From NCBI GenBank assembly GCA_003118195.1, contig BEXV01000410.1, positions 188,664 to 211,068 of the forward strand: 22,405 nt of DNA, read 5' to 3'. Both the position numbers and the translations under genes were made by a program. Below the pieces are notes generated by a model that saw nothing but the letters and a program-made list of their open reading frames with translations, was not told the origin of the DNA and searched no databases. Of the stretch, positions 9,601 through 16,500 are shown piece after piece. This stretch comes from Hemicentrotus pulcherrimus (taxonomy: Eukaryota > Echinodermata > Echinoidea > Camarodonta > Strongylocentrotidae). Position 1 is the first letter of the stretch; each line of letters begins with the position of its first letter.

Positions 9601-10701
9601 GTCTACTCCATTGAGTTCCCTCAGAACATCCTTGACCAGTTCCTGGTTCTCATCACTCATGTGAAGGGACTGCATCTTGACCTTGGCAGATGGGTAATTG
9701 GGCTTGCGGCGACTGGGTCCAGGAGGAGCCTTGGGCTGGTAGGACTCTGAGGCTTTGGGTTGGTAGGATTGAGGGGCCTTCGGTTGGTAGGATTTAGGTG
9801 CCTGGTAGCTGCGAGAGAAACACATTTAAAGAGGCAATAAGTAAATGGTAATTATCAAATTGTCATTTTGAGTGTCGACTTGTCACATTAACATGTTGCT
9901 AGTGGCTTGCATTCATGAAAAGACCTACCCAGTTTTAAAAACAAACTAAAATTAATCCAAAATGCGAGCACAAAACCAAAAAAACTCAATATTAGATTAT
10001 ATAAATGTATTATAAATATACAGCTCAATAAGTAGTCTAAAATATAAAATGTTATGTGTGTATTCCTTCAAAGTTTGTACCCTTATGCTATTACGATGTG
10101 TCTCAGTATTTTAGGACTTTCCTTCGCCTGTAAGAGAATTAAAAACAGTAACAATTGGAAAGTGCTTTATAATAATGTTTCTAAATAATCCCTGTTTCTT
10201 TTCACTAATGCTGGAGCATTAGTGAAAAGAATTTTGATAAAATAGCAAACAAGTGTCATGAAACTAGCGAGTATTCTTCCTCTTCTTAATCTACTTCTCT
10301 GATATGCATGTAATTGTTCAACACTGAACTTTTATCAAAGGGACAGGAAAAAAAATGTTGAAATAGAATTGCCAATAATACCTTGAAGTCTTAGGCTTGT
10401 CCTGTTTAGGCATGAGTACAAAGTCATCATCATCGTAGTCATACATCATAGATGTGCTCTTGCCCTTCCTTGCTCCTGTGTCTGCCGCAGGTCCATGGGG
10501 CCTCGCATTTGGCCCCTGCTGCTGGCCTCCACCCCCTCTTCCTCCTCCTCTTCCACCACCACCCCCTCTCCCTCTTCCTCCTCTTCCCCCTCCCCCTCTC
10601 CCTCCTCCTCTTCCTCCTCCTCCTCCTCCTCCCCGATTTCCCCGGCCTCCTCCTCTGTTCGGTTTGCCACCCCTCCTAGCTCCTCCCGATGGCTGGCTCA
10701 T
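552..10701 (-). CDS. DHX57: DHX57-type DEAH-box RNA helicase, N-terminal 886 codons (3' part outside window)
   Basis: Coding exons on the minus strand, 5' to 3': 10701-10382, 9808-9584, 9147-8956, 7761-7640, 7095-6251, 5667-5546, 3976-3781, 3282-3158, 2545-2412, 1904-1850, 1326-1112, 658-552. All introns are GT-AG, phases agree, and the total of 2658 nt is exactly 886 codons. The ATG at 10701 has an in-frame TAA 21 nt upstream. Seen in the protein: RG-rich tract (~6-60), UBA-like (~236-282), RWD-like halves (~297-340 and ~400-475) flanking a CCCH finger (C365, C373, C379, H383), GSTGCGKT (606-613), DEVH (707-710), SAT (739-741). UBA + RWD + CCCH + DEAH is the DHX57 architecture; the human protein is about 1386 residues, so roughly the last third (motifs IV-VI, HA2, OB) is off the left edge. 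By family it is an ATP-dependent RNA helicase with a poorly known cellular role. Family assignment is secure; exact orthology is inferred from domain order. Confidence 0.92.
659..1111 (-). other. DHX57 intron 11
   Basis: GT-AG intron. Contains an A-run (774-787) and an A-rich/GC-mixed stretch (about 800-900) that I could not assign to a repeat family. No coding signal is seen. Confidence 0.6.
1112..1326 (-). CDS. DHX57: DHX57 exon 11: linker between RecA lobes
   Basis: Residues 779-851. [12 protein letters not shown], then a polar, basic stretch, then [19 protein letters not shown] and [12 protein letters not shown]. This variable insert before the second RecA lobe is typical of the DHX57/DHX29 subgroup. 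Acceptor TTTCCCTCTAG; donor G|GTGAGT, phase 1. Confidence 0.88.
1327..2411 (-). other. DHX57 introns 10 and 9 (interrupted by the 55-nt exon at 1850-1904)
   Basis: AT-rich sequence with no recognised repeat, RNA gene or conserved reading frame. The 151-codon open frame reaching up from 2140 is simply exon 9 read through its donor. Confidence 0.6.
1850..1904 (-). CDS. DHX57: DHX57 exon 10: 55-nt exon after the first RecA lobe
   Basis: Residues 761-779, [19 protein letters not shown]. The P-V-(D/E)-x-(F/Y)-(F/Y)-L-E-D pattern is the usual DEAH segment linking motif III to the second RecA lobe. Acceptor TGTTCCTAG; donor GG|GTAAGG. Found by phase and motif matching. Confidence 0.9.
2412..2545 (-). 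CDS. DHX57: DHX57 exon 9: motif III (SAT)
   Basis: Residues 716-761. [20 protein letters not shown] then [19 protein letters not shown] carries motif III (S739, A740, T741), coupling ATP hydrolysis to unwinding in this family. Acceptor AAAATCCAG; donor CCTG|GTAAG, phase 1. Confidence 0.95.
2842..2892 (-). pseudogene. More decayed duplicate of DHX57 exon 8 (copy 3)
   Basis: CTCATAAACTTCATTCACAA at 2860 aligns with CTCATGGACTTCATCTACTA of exon 8 and copy 2, 128 bases from copy 2. On the minus strand it reads approximately [13 protein letters not shown] against [13 protein letters not shown], so the aspartate and histidine of DEVH are gone. The donor position is again GG. Boundaries are approximate. 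Confidence 0.6.
2974..3070 (-). pseudogene. Decayed duplicate of DHX57 exon 8 (copy 2, DEVH box still readable)
   Basis: Lies 184 bases from the true exon 8 (CTCATGGACTTCAT at 2988 versus 3172). Near-identity to the 3' half of exon 8 continues into the flanking intron (TCCATCTTGACATCATCTCTC at both sites). The minus-strand frame reads [13 protein letters not shown], then [13 protein letters not shown], with two conservative replacements relative to exon 8. Two lesions are visible: the donor GT is GG (CC at 2972-2973 on plus, against AC at 3156-3157), and the 5' half with its acceptor is replaced by a G-rich sense-strand tract. It is therefore unlikely to be spliced in. Confidence 0.8.
3064..3092 (-). 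other. Candidate G-quadruplex in DHX57 intron 8 (sense strand)
   Basis: On the transcribed-sense (minus) strand, four G runs of 6, 4, 5 and 4 are separated by loops of 1, 6 and 3 bases, which fits the G3+N1-7 pattern. It sits between exon 8 and its decayed copy 2. Confidence 0.6.
3158..3282 (-). CDS. DHX57: DHX57 exon 8: DEVH box (motif II)
   Basis: Residues 675-716. [19 protein letters not shown] then [14 protein letters not shown] gives a DEVH Walker B (D707, E708, H710), the usual variant in the DHX57/DHX36/DHX9 subgroup. Acceptor TGTTTGCAG; donor AG|GTGAG, phase 2. Two decayed copies of its 3' half lie in the following intron. Confidence 0.95.
3283..3780 (-). other. DHX57 intron 7
   Basis: GT-AG intron. 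A GC-richer patch around 3360-3430 (CCCCAAGGGGACC) may be an old repeat, but I could not find its ends. Nothing else is recognised. Confidence 0.55.
3781..3976 (-). CDS. DHX57: DHX57 exon 7: helicase motifs I, Ia and Ib
   Basis: Residues 609-674. [14 protein letters not shown] completes Walker A (K612, T613); [18 protein letters not shown] is motif Ia. [14 protein letters not shown] is the conserved DEAH-family stretch before motif Ib. Acceptor CACTTCAG; donor CAG|GTATG, phase 0. Confidence 0.95.
4341..5293 (+). mobile_element. Non-autonomous element with ~150 bp monomer array (copy B)
   Basis: In helicase intron 6. Outer 10-bp inverted repeat ATGCCTCCGC (4341-4350) / GCGGAGGCAT (5284-5293). 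Inside, from about 4441, are five monomers; GAGCC landmarks fall at 4468, 4611, 4761, 4912 and 5063, a period of 143-151 bp. Then come a CGGA/GGAC tract (5214-5250) and a terminal hairpin (5264-5277 with 5281-5293). No open frame of transposase length is present, and I see no clear target-site duplication, so the left end is tentative. Shared layout with copy A supports a dispersed family. Confidence 0.65.
4476..4939 (-). promoter_or_regulatory. Array of DR1-like nuclear-receptor half-site pairs in the repeat monomers
   Basis: The 13-mer TGACCTTTGACCT occurs at 4476-4488, 4618-4630, 4769-4781 and 4927-4939. Its reverse complement, AGGTCAAAGGTCA, is the consensus DR1 element for RXR/HNF4-type receptors. 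The fourth site extends to a third half-site (AGGTCC), and the fifth monomer has a one-base-degenerate version near 5078. Binding is inferred from the motif only. Confidence 0.35.
5546..5667 (-). CDS. DHX57: DHX57 exon 6: helicase entry and first half of motif I
   Basis: Residues 569-609. [18 protein letters not shown] and [10 protein letters not shown] match the usual DEAH lead-in, in which the Walker A loop starts with GSTG. Acceptor ATCTACAG; donor GG|GTAAG splits the motif I glycine codon. Confidence 0.93.
5668..6250 (-). other. DHX57 intron 5
   Basis: GT-AG intron, AT-rich. No repeat, RNA gene or conserved frame recognised. Confidence 0.6.
6251..7095 (-). CDS. DHX57: DHX57 exon 5: RWD-like domain interrupted by CCCH zinc finger
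   Basis: Residues 287-568 in one 845-nt exon. [14 protein letters not shown] and [10 protein letters not shown] form the first half of an RWD-like fold. A basic linker and a C-x7-C-x5-C-x3-H finger (C365, C373, C379, H383) follow, then [18 protein letters not shown] and the second RWD half. The rest is a disordered acidic segment and a charged helix ([18 protein letters not shown]) leading to the helicase core. The start is set by the phase of exon 4: only the acceptor ATCATAG at 7096-7102 keeps the frame, although the open frame extends upstream to 7141. Donor CAG|GTTCA, phase 0. Confidence 0.88.
7096..7639 (-). other. DHX57 intron 4
   Basis: GT-AG intron, AT-rich. The open frame reaching 7141 is intron sequence read upstream of the exon 5 acceptor. 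Nothing else is recognised. Confidence 0.6.
7640..7761 (-). CDS. DHX57: DHX57 exon 4: UBA-like domain core
   Basis: Residues 246-287. [20 protein letters not shown] followed by [14 protein letters not shown] is a typical UBA pattern: an MGF/CGY-type loop after helix 1, then two short helices. UBA domains usually bind ubiquitin or act as interaction modules; binding here is untested. Acceptor CTTTTGTAG; donor CAAG|GTGAG, phase 1. Confidence 0.88.
7843..7861. repeat. (AC)n microsatellite
   Basis: Nine or so AC units followed by an A-run, in helicase intron 3. Confidence 0.9.
8126..8698. mobile_element. 573-bp inverted-repeat element with TA-type ends and an internal tRNA-like segment
   Basis: Left end from 8126 (TACCGTAATTAAC then TGTATAAACC) and the reverse complement of the right end at 8698 agree at 23 of the first 25 bases; the two differences are AT versus GG. 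Both termini begin with TA, consistent with a TA target-site duplication as in Tc1/mariner-type elements. A second, direct similarity is present: ACCGCACCCCCGATTATGAC (about 8166) and ACCGCATCCCCGACTTTGAC (about 8630). No transposase frame is seen, so it is non-autonomous. It lies in helicase intron 3. Confidence 0.7.
8200..8292 (-). repeat. tRNA-derived SINE-like segment (Leu/Ser-type, degenerate)
   Basis: On the minus strand, GGGATGGCCGCGCGGTCTAA resembles a class II tRNA 5' end, with an A box at 8277-8265 (TGGCCGCGCGGTC). About 43 bases further is a B box at 8222-8212 (AGTTTGAATCC), close to GGTTCGAATCC. A T-run follows within 10 bases, resembling a Pol III terminator. The acceptor, anticodon and T stems do not pair, so it is a pseudo-tRNA or SINE head, not a working tRNA gene. 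Confidence 0.6.
8956..9147 (-). CDS. DHX57: DHX57 exon 3: acidic linker and start of UBA-like domain
   Basis: Residues 182-246: [20 protein letters not shown], a [12 protein letters not shown] acidic segment, then [14 protein letters not shown], the first helix of the UBA-like domain completed by the next exon. Acceptor TTTTTTTCAG; donor AG|GTTAG, phase 2. Confidence 0.88.
9448..9474 (-). other. Strong candidate G-quadruplex in DHX57 intron 2 (sense strand)
   Basis: Five G runs on the minus strand (3, 4, 6, 4 and 5 Gs reading 5' to 3') with loops of 1, 1, 2 and 1 bases, among the most stable sequence types for a quadruplex. It lies within the intron 9148-9583; apart from an AT-rich remainder nothing else is recognised there. 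Confidence 0.65.
9584..9808 (-). CDS. DHX57: DHX57 exon 2: SYQPKA repeats and linker
   Basis: Residues 107-182. Begins with four imperfect copies of a 7-8 residue unit ([30 protein letters not shown]), then a basic [14 protein letters not shown] segment and an acidic helix-like stretch ([21 protein letters not shown]). Acceptor CTCTCGCAG; donor GG|GTAAG. I recognise no named domain in it. The short unit repeats look like recent internal slippage and may vary in number between alleles. Confidence 0.85.
10196..10231. repeat. Perfect 17-bp inverted repeat with 2-nt spacer
   Basis: CTTTTCACTAATGCT GG AGCATTAGTGAAAAG, extended by two further pairs on the outside (10196-10212 with 10215-10231). 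It sits in helicase intron 1 (9809-10381). No flanking duplication was seen. It could be a fold-back remnant or an intronic hairpin. Confidence 0.85.
10382..10701 (-). CDS. DHX57: DHX57 exon 1: RG/GGR-rich N-terminus
   Basis: Coding part of exon 1, residues 1-107. After [12 protein letters not shown] comes about 55 residues of almost pure Gly/Arg ([13 protein letters not shown]), then a QQQGP segment and an acidic [13 protein letters not shown] block. RG/RGG tracts in helicases generally bind RNA and are arginine-methylated; that role is inferred here. The donor is AAG|GTATT, phase 2. The 10501-10680 stretch is strongly strand-biased (C/T on plus), so long Pro-, Ser- and Glu-rich shadow frames appear in other frames. 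Confidence 0.9.
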
Positions 10702-12345
10702 GATGCTACCCCAATGTTCTTACAGCACTGCAGATAGTTCAGGATGCATTGTCATCTTAACCTACGGGAACATAGGGAGAACTTCATTACAACAAAACTC
10801 AAAATTTAAATATCAAAGGCACATATTATGATGTTGTTTGATACGTCTCACTACTAGTATGGTGGTGTGACCTAAGTTCGTGCGTGACCTAGTCTAAGTT
10901 AGTTATCTCAAAAAATCTGTAAGATTTCGAAAATCTGATATCACCAATGCAGTAGATCTCTAAATCTAGACTTGCACAAAAATGAAGAATGGTTCATGCT
11001 TTACTTTAGATCAATTAATTGTTCCTCTATAATACTTCACTTTACTTTAGATCTATTCAGTCCTTTTCGTAACGCATTAGGCTTTGAATTGTCTAAATTC
11101 TTATGAATAATAGATCTAGATATAGAGTCTAGATCTAGACTAGACCTCTATATCTAATTTCATTTTCCATGCATCATTGCATGGCTCCAAATATAAATAA
11201 TTATCAATTCATGTTTAAAAAAAATAATTTGACTAAAGTAACCTGACAGTGACAATAACATGATCTCTCATCCAAGAAGATGATATAGTCTAGATCTACC
11301 GTGAGGTTTCTAATCAGTCTCCAGTCTTAATGTCTACAGTCTAAAGACTTACATGTAGATTTCATGATGATGTAGACCTGTCCCTGCATGCACACAACAA
11401 AAATTCTAACTCACTGTAGACCTCTAGACTAGTTGCACGAATGTCACTCGGTAGTCGGTAGTAATGCAATGCAATACGCACACATACTGAAGTTTAAACC
11501 CAATTGCGCAATAGCATCGCGAGAGTTTCGGCCGTGCTGGCGTTCAGCGTCTGTAGGCCAAACTTAACTACGCGCACGAAGGATCAGACTGATTTAGCGT
11601 TGAACCTACGTGAAATAAAACGTATGGGACTGTTTTATCTTTCGTTGCCAGTTTTGTGCGAAACCGTACATAAATAGTAATAAACTAATTTTATAATTTT
11701 GTTATATTTTTACCTTCAAAAAATAATAATAATTTATTTTTTATAATTTTATTGCATAGTCAAGTTTTTAATAATGAATTTTAAAGATCTATAAATTTAC
11801 AGAGGGAAAAGTTTTAATTTTTACGAAGCGCGCGCTATACAAATTAACGTTAACGCCACTCTTACTGTACAATTAGAGAGTAGACCAGAAAGTAAAAGCA
11901 GTTTGATTGGATGGATTTGTAGCATTAACATCAAAACTGCATCTAGGAATAGTTGACTCTGAGGTTACATCGTGCATTATCTAATTGCTAAACTAAACAA
12001 ATAATATTATGGCCCGGCAAGCAAGTGGATGAGTATGAGTGACTGCAATTGAATCAGTGAATCATTGACTGCGAGTGCGATGACAAGTGGACAAATCGCC
12101 GACAGTAAAGACAACAGTTTGTGATTATTCTGCGATTTCGAATTGTCTTTGCCGGTTAGCTTATAGATCTAGGCCTAGACCTACAGAATTAAGTGATATT
12201 ACTACCAGTGAGCCTGGTCCAACCGTCGTCCTGACGGGCGCCTGACTCCTGAGTTTGAGACGGGGAGTGGGAACAAGTTGAGCTGCTGACAAATTGGTCT
12301 TTTGACTTTTGAAAGTAAAATTACAGAAACAAGTGACAAACTGAC
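10702..12345. promoter_or_regulatory. Intergenic region between divergent genes; candidate bidirectional promoter
   Basis: The start codons of the helicase (10701, minus) and the kelch gene (12346, plus) face away from each other, so both promoters and 5' UTRs lie here unless far-upstream non-coding exons exist. Contents: a cluster of AGATCT/TCTAGA palindromes (11049-11150, 11280-11300, near 12165), a CG-richer island with CGCGCGC near 11510-11550 and 11826, and an AT-rich core (11670-11780). No convincing TATA box is seen at a defined distance, and transcription starts cannot be placed by eye. Confidence 0.5.
11503..11512. promoter_or_regulatory. Perfect ATTGCGCAAT palindrome (C/EBP-type consensus)
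   Basis: The ten bases match the ideal palindromic site of C/EBP bZIP factors and lie mid-way between the divergent genes. A 10-mer can occur by chance, so a regulatory role is only suggested. Confidence 0.3.
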
Positions 12346-13532
12346 ATGATGGAGCTGGAGCCTAAAACTGAAAGTAAAACAACCAGCACTGGTGGTGTTG
12401 AGTGTTTCGCAGTGTATTCACCTTCAAGCATGCCGGTGACTGTGAATCTAAGGTATACCGTCGGCGCGGCATTCAAGTCGAAGTTCAAACTCCGCTAAGC
12501 TAACTTTGCAATTAATGGCAGTGGCAGTATATTGCTCTAAAAATCTAGAGATCTAACTCCCACTGACATTAACTTTATTGTAATAATGGGCAATATACCG
12601 GTATATTATAACTAGATCTAAGTAAGACTAGTAAGAGGGCAATTTTGTCATTAAAATTGTCATGGAAGGATTTTAGACTTAAATAACAATTTTTGCAAGA
12701 TGATTTTCTTTTTCCAAGTGGTCACTCTAGAAATAGAACATATAAATCTATGATGAATGCAGTCTAAATGATCTTGACATATGTATGTACGCGTATGTAA
12801 CTTGTAAACACTCCTCACTTCTGTTACTTGTTAGTGTTTGGTTTGTTTCATGGTGTCTTATTAATTTGTTCAATCTTTCTAAAATAAATATCAGGGCCCC
12901 GTCTTACAAAGAGTTGAGATCAATCTCAACATGGCAATGGCCTATCAAGATCATCGTTACATGCGCGTATTGTACAGCACGCGCACTATTAACCAATGAG
13001 AACCGTTGTTTCAAAACTGCGATCGATCGCAATTTTTTGTAAGACGGGGGCCCTGATCTGCAACGTATAGACTATTAACATTTATCAGTCTGAGATTAAG
13101 AGAAAAAAAATGTATGTTACAGTGAATCTACATGTACATGTAGTTACATGACAACTAAACTAACGACTAGAATCTAGTAGTAGATTTATCCTTTGTTTTT
13201 GTTATAATCAGATGATTTTTACTTTTATCACCAACTTAAAATATAGGACTTTGATTGGAATGAACTTTTATTAAAAAAACTATAATTAAATTATATATAG
13301 ATCTATGGGTAATAATTATTATAATTTATGAACTTAAACTACACTGTATCCTCCCCTTTAAAAAAACACACAGATCAACACAGCTACTGCCCTGCCCGTT
13401 TCCTGATATGGTAGCAGTGTTTGCCGTCTCTTCAGAATCAACACACAAGGATATTTCCCTGAAGGCAACCCTTGTGAATCATGAAAATAAAGAAGAATGT
13501 TTTGATTTAGGATCAATCACACAAGATAGCAG
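12346..13532 (+). CDS. Kelch gene exons 1-2: N-terminal domain (12346-12452 and 13374-13532)
   Basis: Residues 1-89. Exon 1 begins MMELEPKTESK and ends AATCTAAG|GTATAC. Exon 2 follows a weak A-rich acceptor (AAACACACAG) and contributes AVFAVSSESTHKDISLKATL and NHENKEECFDLGS. Alternating hydrophobic/polar strands suggest a beta-sandwich or barrel continued in exon 3 (AFCWQPHLSKGFTIPLKEHS). No family is recognised. If intron 1 is retained, the frame ends after 15 more codons. Confidence 0.75.
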
Positions 13533-16500
13533 GTAAAATAACTGAGAAAATCAGGGAGGGCAATTTTTTTGGAGTAAGCATTTTTTTTAATATAAGGGAT
13601 ATGTATTCTGTCACTAAAGTGAAGCCCAACTAGCTTTGCTGATATGTTGTTCCGAGTGAAGGCAGAAGAACAAATCTAGAGAAATTGATTTATAAGCACA
13701 AACACAAATAATGATGAATTCATTAGAGTACTATGCAACAACACATTGGATAATCTTCAAACTCTCTGTTTTTATTCAAGACTTACTTTCATTGGAGACT
13801 ATAATAATATCTTTCTTAGACTTGAAGGTGGGATATTGTTCCTTTAATAAAGATATATTTAATGAGAGGAGAATTGTGATGTCTCATTTTCTTTAATCTT
13901 CTTCACCCAATTCAGAGCATTCTGCTGGCAACCACACCTAAGCAAAGGCTTCACCATTCCATTGAAAGAGCATAGCTATCATCTCCACATCGATACTGCC
14001 AAACAGGAAACCGACCAGAAAGCCAAACAGGAGGAAATCATGATGGAATCTTCACAGACAGAATCTCAGGATATCGTGGAACCTCAAGAAGTCACAGACT
14101 CACAACCTGAAGCAGAAGTCACAGACTCGCAACCAGAAGCAGAAGTCACAGACTCACAACCAGAAGCAGAAGTCACAGACTCACAACCAGAAGCAGAAGT
14201 CACAGACTCACAACCAGAAGCAGAAATATTGTGTTCTATGACAACACTTTCTAGTCCATTCATTGAACGATCAATGAAAGAGGCAAAACAAAATGAGGAG
14301 ACACCTCAGGTATTAAATTTCAGAAAATCTTCAGTTTTAACCCTTATTTTATATATACATATATATATTTATATATACATATATATATTTATATATACAT
14401 ATATATATATTTATATATGTAGGGAAATCAATCTTTCAAAGCTACCGTCTATTAAGTTGAAAGATGGTGTGGGCATCAAGTCTAGATTGTCCACCATTGT
14501 TGTCAAACACCACCTTGGTTAACTTCACTCTTTTTTTCTTCTCATGAACATGGTATGACAGATGCTGCCCTAACATGGCTATTAAAATTGGTCTTGACTT
14601 TTGAGAAGATGTGTGATGTGTCAATGCATGATGAATCCATATATCAAACATAAAATAGTTACAAATTCTTATAAATGCAAACAAAAAAAGGAAAGGGAGG
14701 GGGGAATATCCAAAATATGTTGTTTGTCTTAAATGGACTGGCATTTCTAAAGGAATTCTTCTTAACACCAAACCCCGCAGGTTCAAGTCCAAGGAACACC
14801 ACAGCGACCACCTCACCTCTCCCACTCGGCTAGCAAGAAGAGAAAGATGAAACATGGAGAGAATAACAATGACGGTACTCCGCCAAGCTCCAGGAAGAGG
14901 CAGTCGTCGAGACAGAGGCCATCACCGACCTTAATGTCATCACCACTGTCATCGAAGGTGGTCACCTCAGACAAGCAAAATTCAAAACGCCCCCAGACCC
15001 CAGGAAGGAAGAAAGAAAATGATGCAGGTATAGAAAGCTGTAGTTCAAATTTTTCATTAAAAAAACACTTTAGGTATATATCTTGAATCAGAAAACATAT
15101 GGAAGATGTGTTATTTATTACACCACTTTTTACACGTTATGCACATAAATTACCTAGATTCACAGAAAGCAGCAGTAGCATCCAGTATATGTATTCCAAC
15201 ATTTAAAGAAATAGACAAATTCAAAAAGATGAATCATAAACTTATATAGTGAATTAATCATCTTAACTTCCTCTGTTTGAGGTTTTGGCAGCTCTAGGGA
15301 CTGATCATGTTTGGAGAGTTTGGAGGCATTGGCATCATCTGTCACAAGATTGCATATAGATGCCTCCTGGAAATTTCCTAGGCACGCAGTCATAAACAGT
15401 ATTTGATAAGGTGTGGTCTGGATGACCATTATAGTTGGTTAAACTGTCTAGAAAGTTTCAGTGGGAAGTGAACTGATAACATGTTACTTTTTTTCTTTTC
15501 TTCAGAGCCTAGTCCCAGATGGGGCCATACTCTGTGTGATGTAGGCAATCGCAATTGCTTGTTGATTGGTGGACAAGGACACAGACAGACCATCAGCAAA
15601 GATGCCATCTGGATGCTCAATACAGGTAATACACTATTCTTTTTAAAAAATGCATGCTCTGATCATTGATCTGTTCGGTATAAACGTTATGCTTTTTGAT
15701 GTAAATATGTTCATGTTTATTCAGGGCCCCATGGAAGACCACTACTTTTTGATGAATGGGCTACCCTGACAAAAGATTAGAAATAAATTAAACAAATTGA
15801 TCATGTTCACAGATTTGACAGGAATACCATATTTCAAGTCTAAGCCGTTGTTTCAAGATTAAGCCATTGGATTCTTAGCCAAAGACTTCTGAGGCTGGAG
15901 ACAATGGAAGATACCAAAAGCAAATCCAATGGGTCACAAAGGTATTTTTTAGTGCTTTTCACGATATCACCAGACAAATTGAACTGGTGATTACTGAGTT
16001 TGAAAAAGAACAACTATTCAGAGAACTTGATGGTGCTTCATGGATCCCTAAACCCTCTTGTAAATGATGAATTCTTTATAAAAAAAACTGCTTCTTCTCA
16101 GAATCTGGTGACTGGAGCGTGCCAGCAATCGAGACTTCTTCAGACAAGTTTCCCTCCCGCATGGGTCACACTGCGACCTTTAACCCTGAGCTCAACAGTG
16201 TGTTTGTCTTTGGGGGATCCAAGAACCTGCGTTGGTTTAATGACATGCACATCTTAGATCTTGGTACAATGAAGTGGTCACTTGTTGAGGTAAGAATCAA
16301 AGCATGAATGATACATATTTACTTTTGATTAATCATTCTTGTTTACTTCAGAAAGCTCAAAATAATTTATTTTTGACATAGAGAAATAAATAACTCGATT
16401 CTGTTTTCTTGTGTAGGACATGCAAATCCTGACATAACCATCCAAAATTCTTTGTCAGGTAAAGTCAATTTGTTTTAGCTGATTGTTAAAAAAATGTTTT

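Noticed and set aside
10446..10831. Long Pro-, Ser-, Leu- and Glu-rich open frames on both strands
   Set aside because: Shadows of the C/T-rich (plus) strand of the RG-rich helicase exon 1; the exon 1 frame alone joins the rest of the gene and has a supported start.
15160..15429. 89-codon minus-strand frame as a small gene in kelch intron 4
   Set aside because: No recognisable domain, splice context or promoter; ordinary for an AT-rich intron.
15722..15768. 47-bp CAGGG ... CCCTG mini-element
   Set aside because: Only 5-6 bp of inverted symmetry and no target duplication; too little to call, though it was noted in the intron entry.
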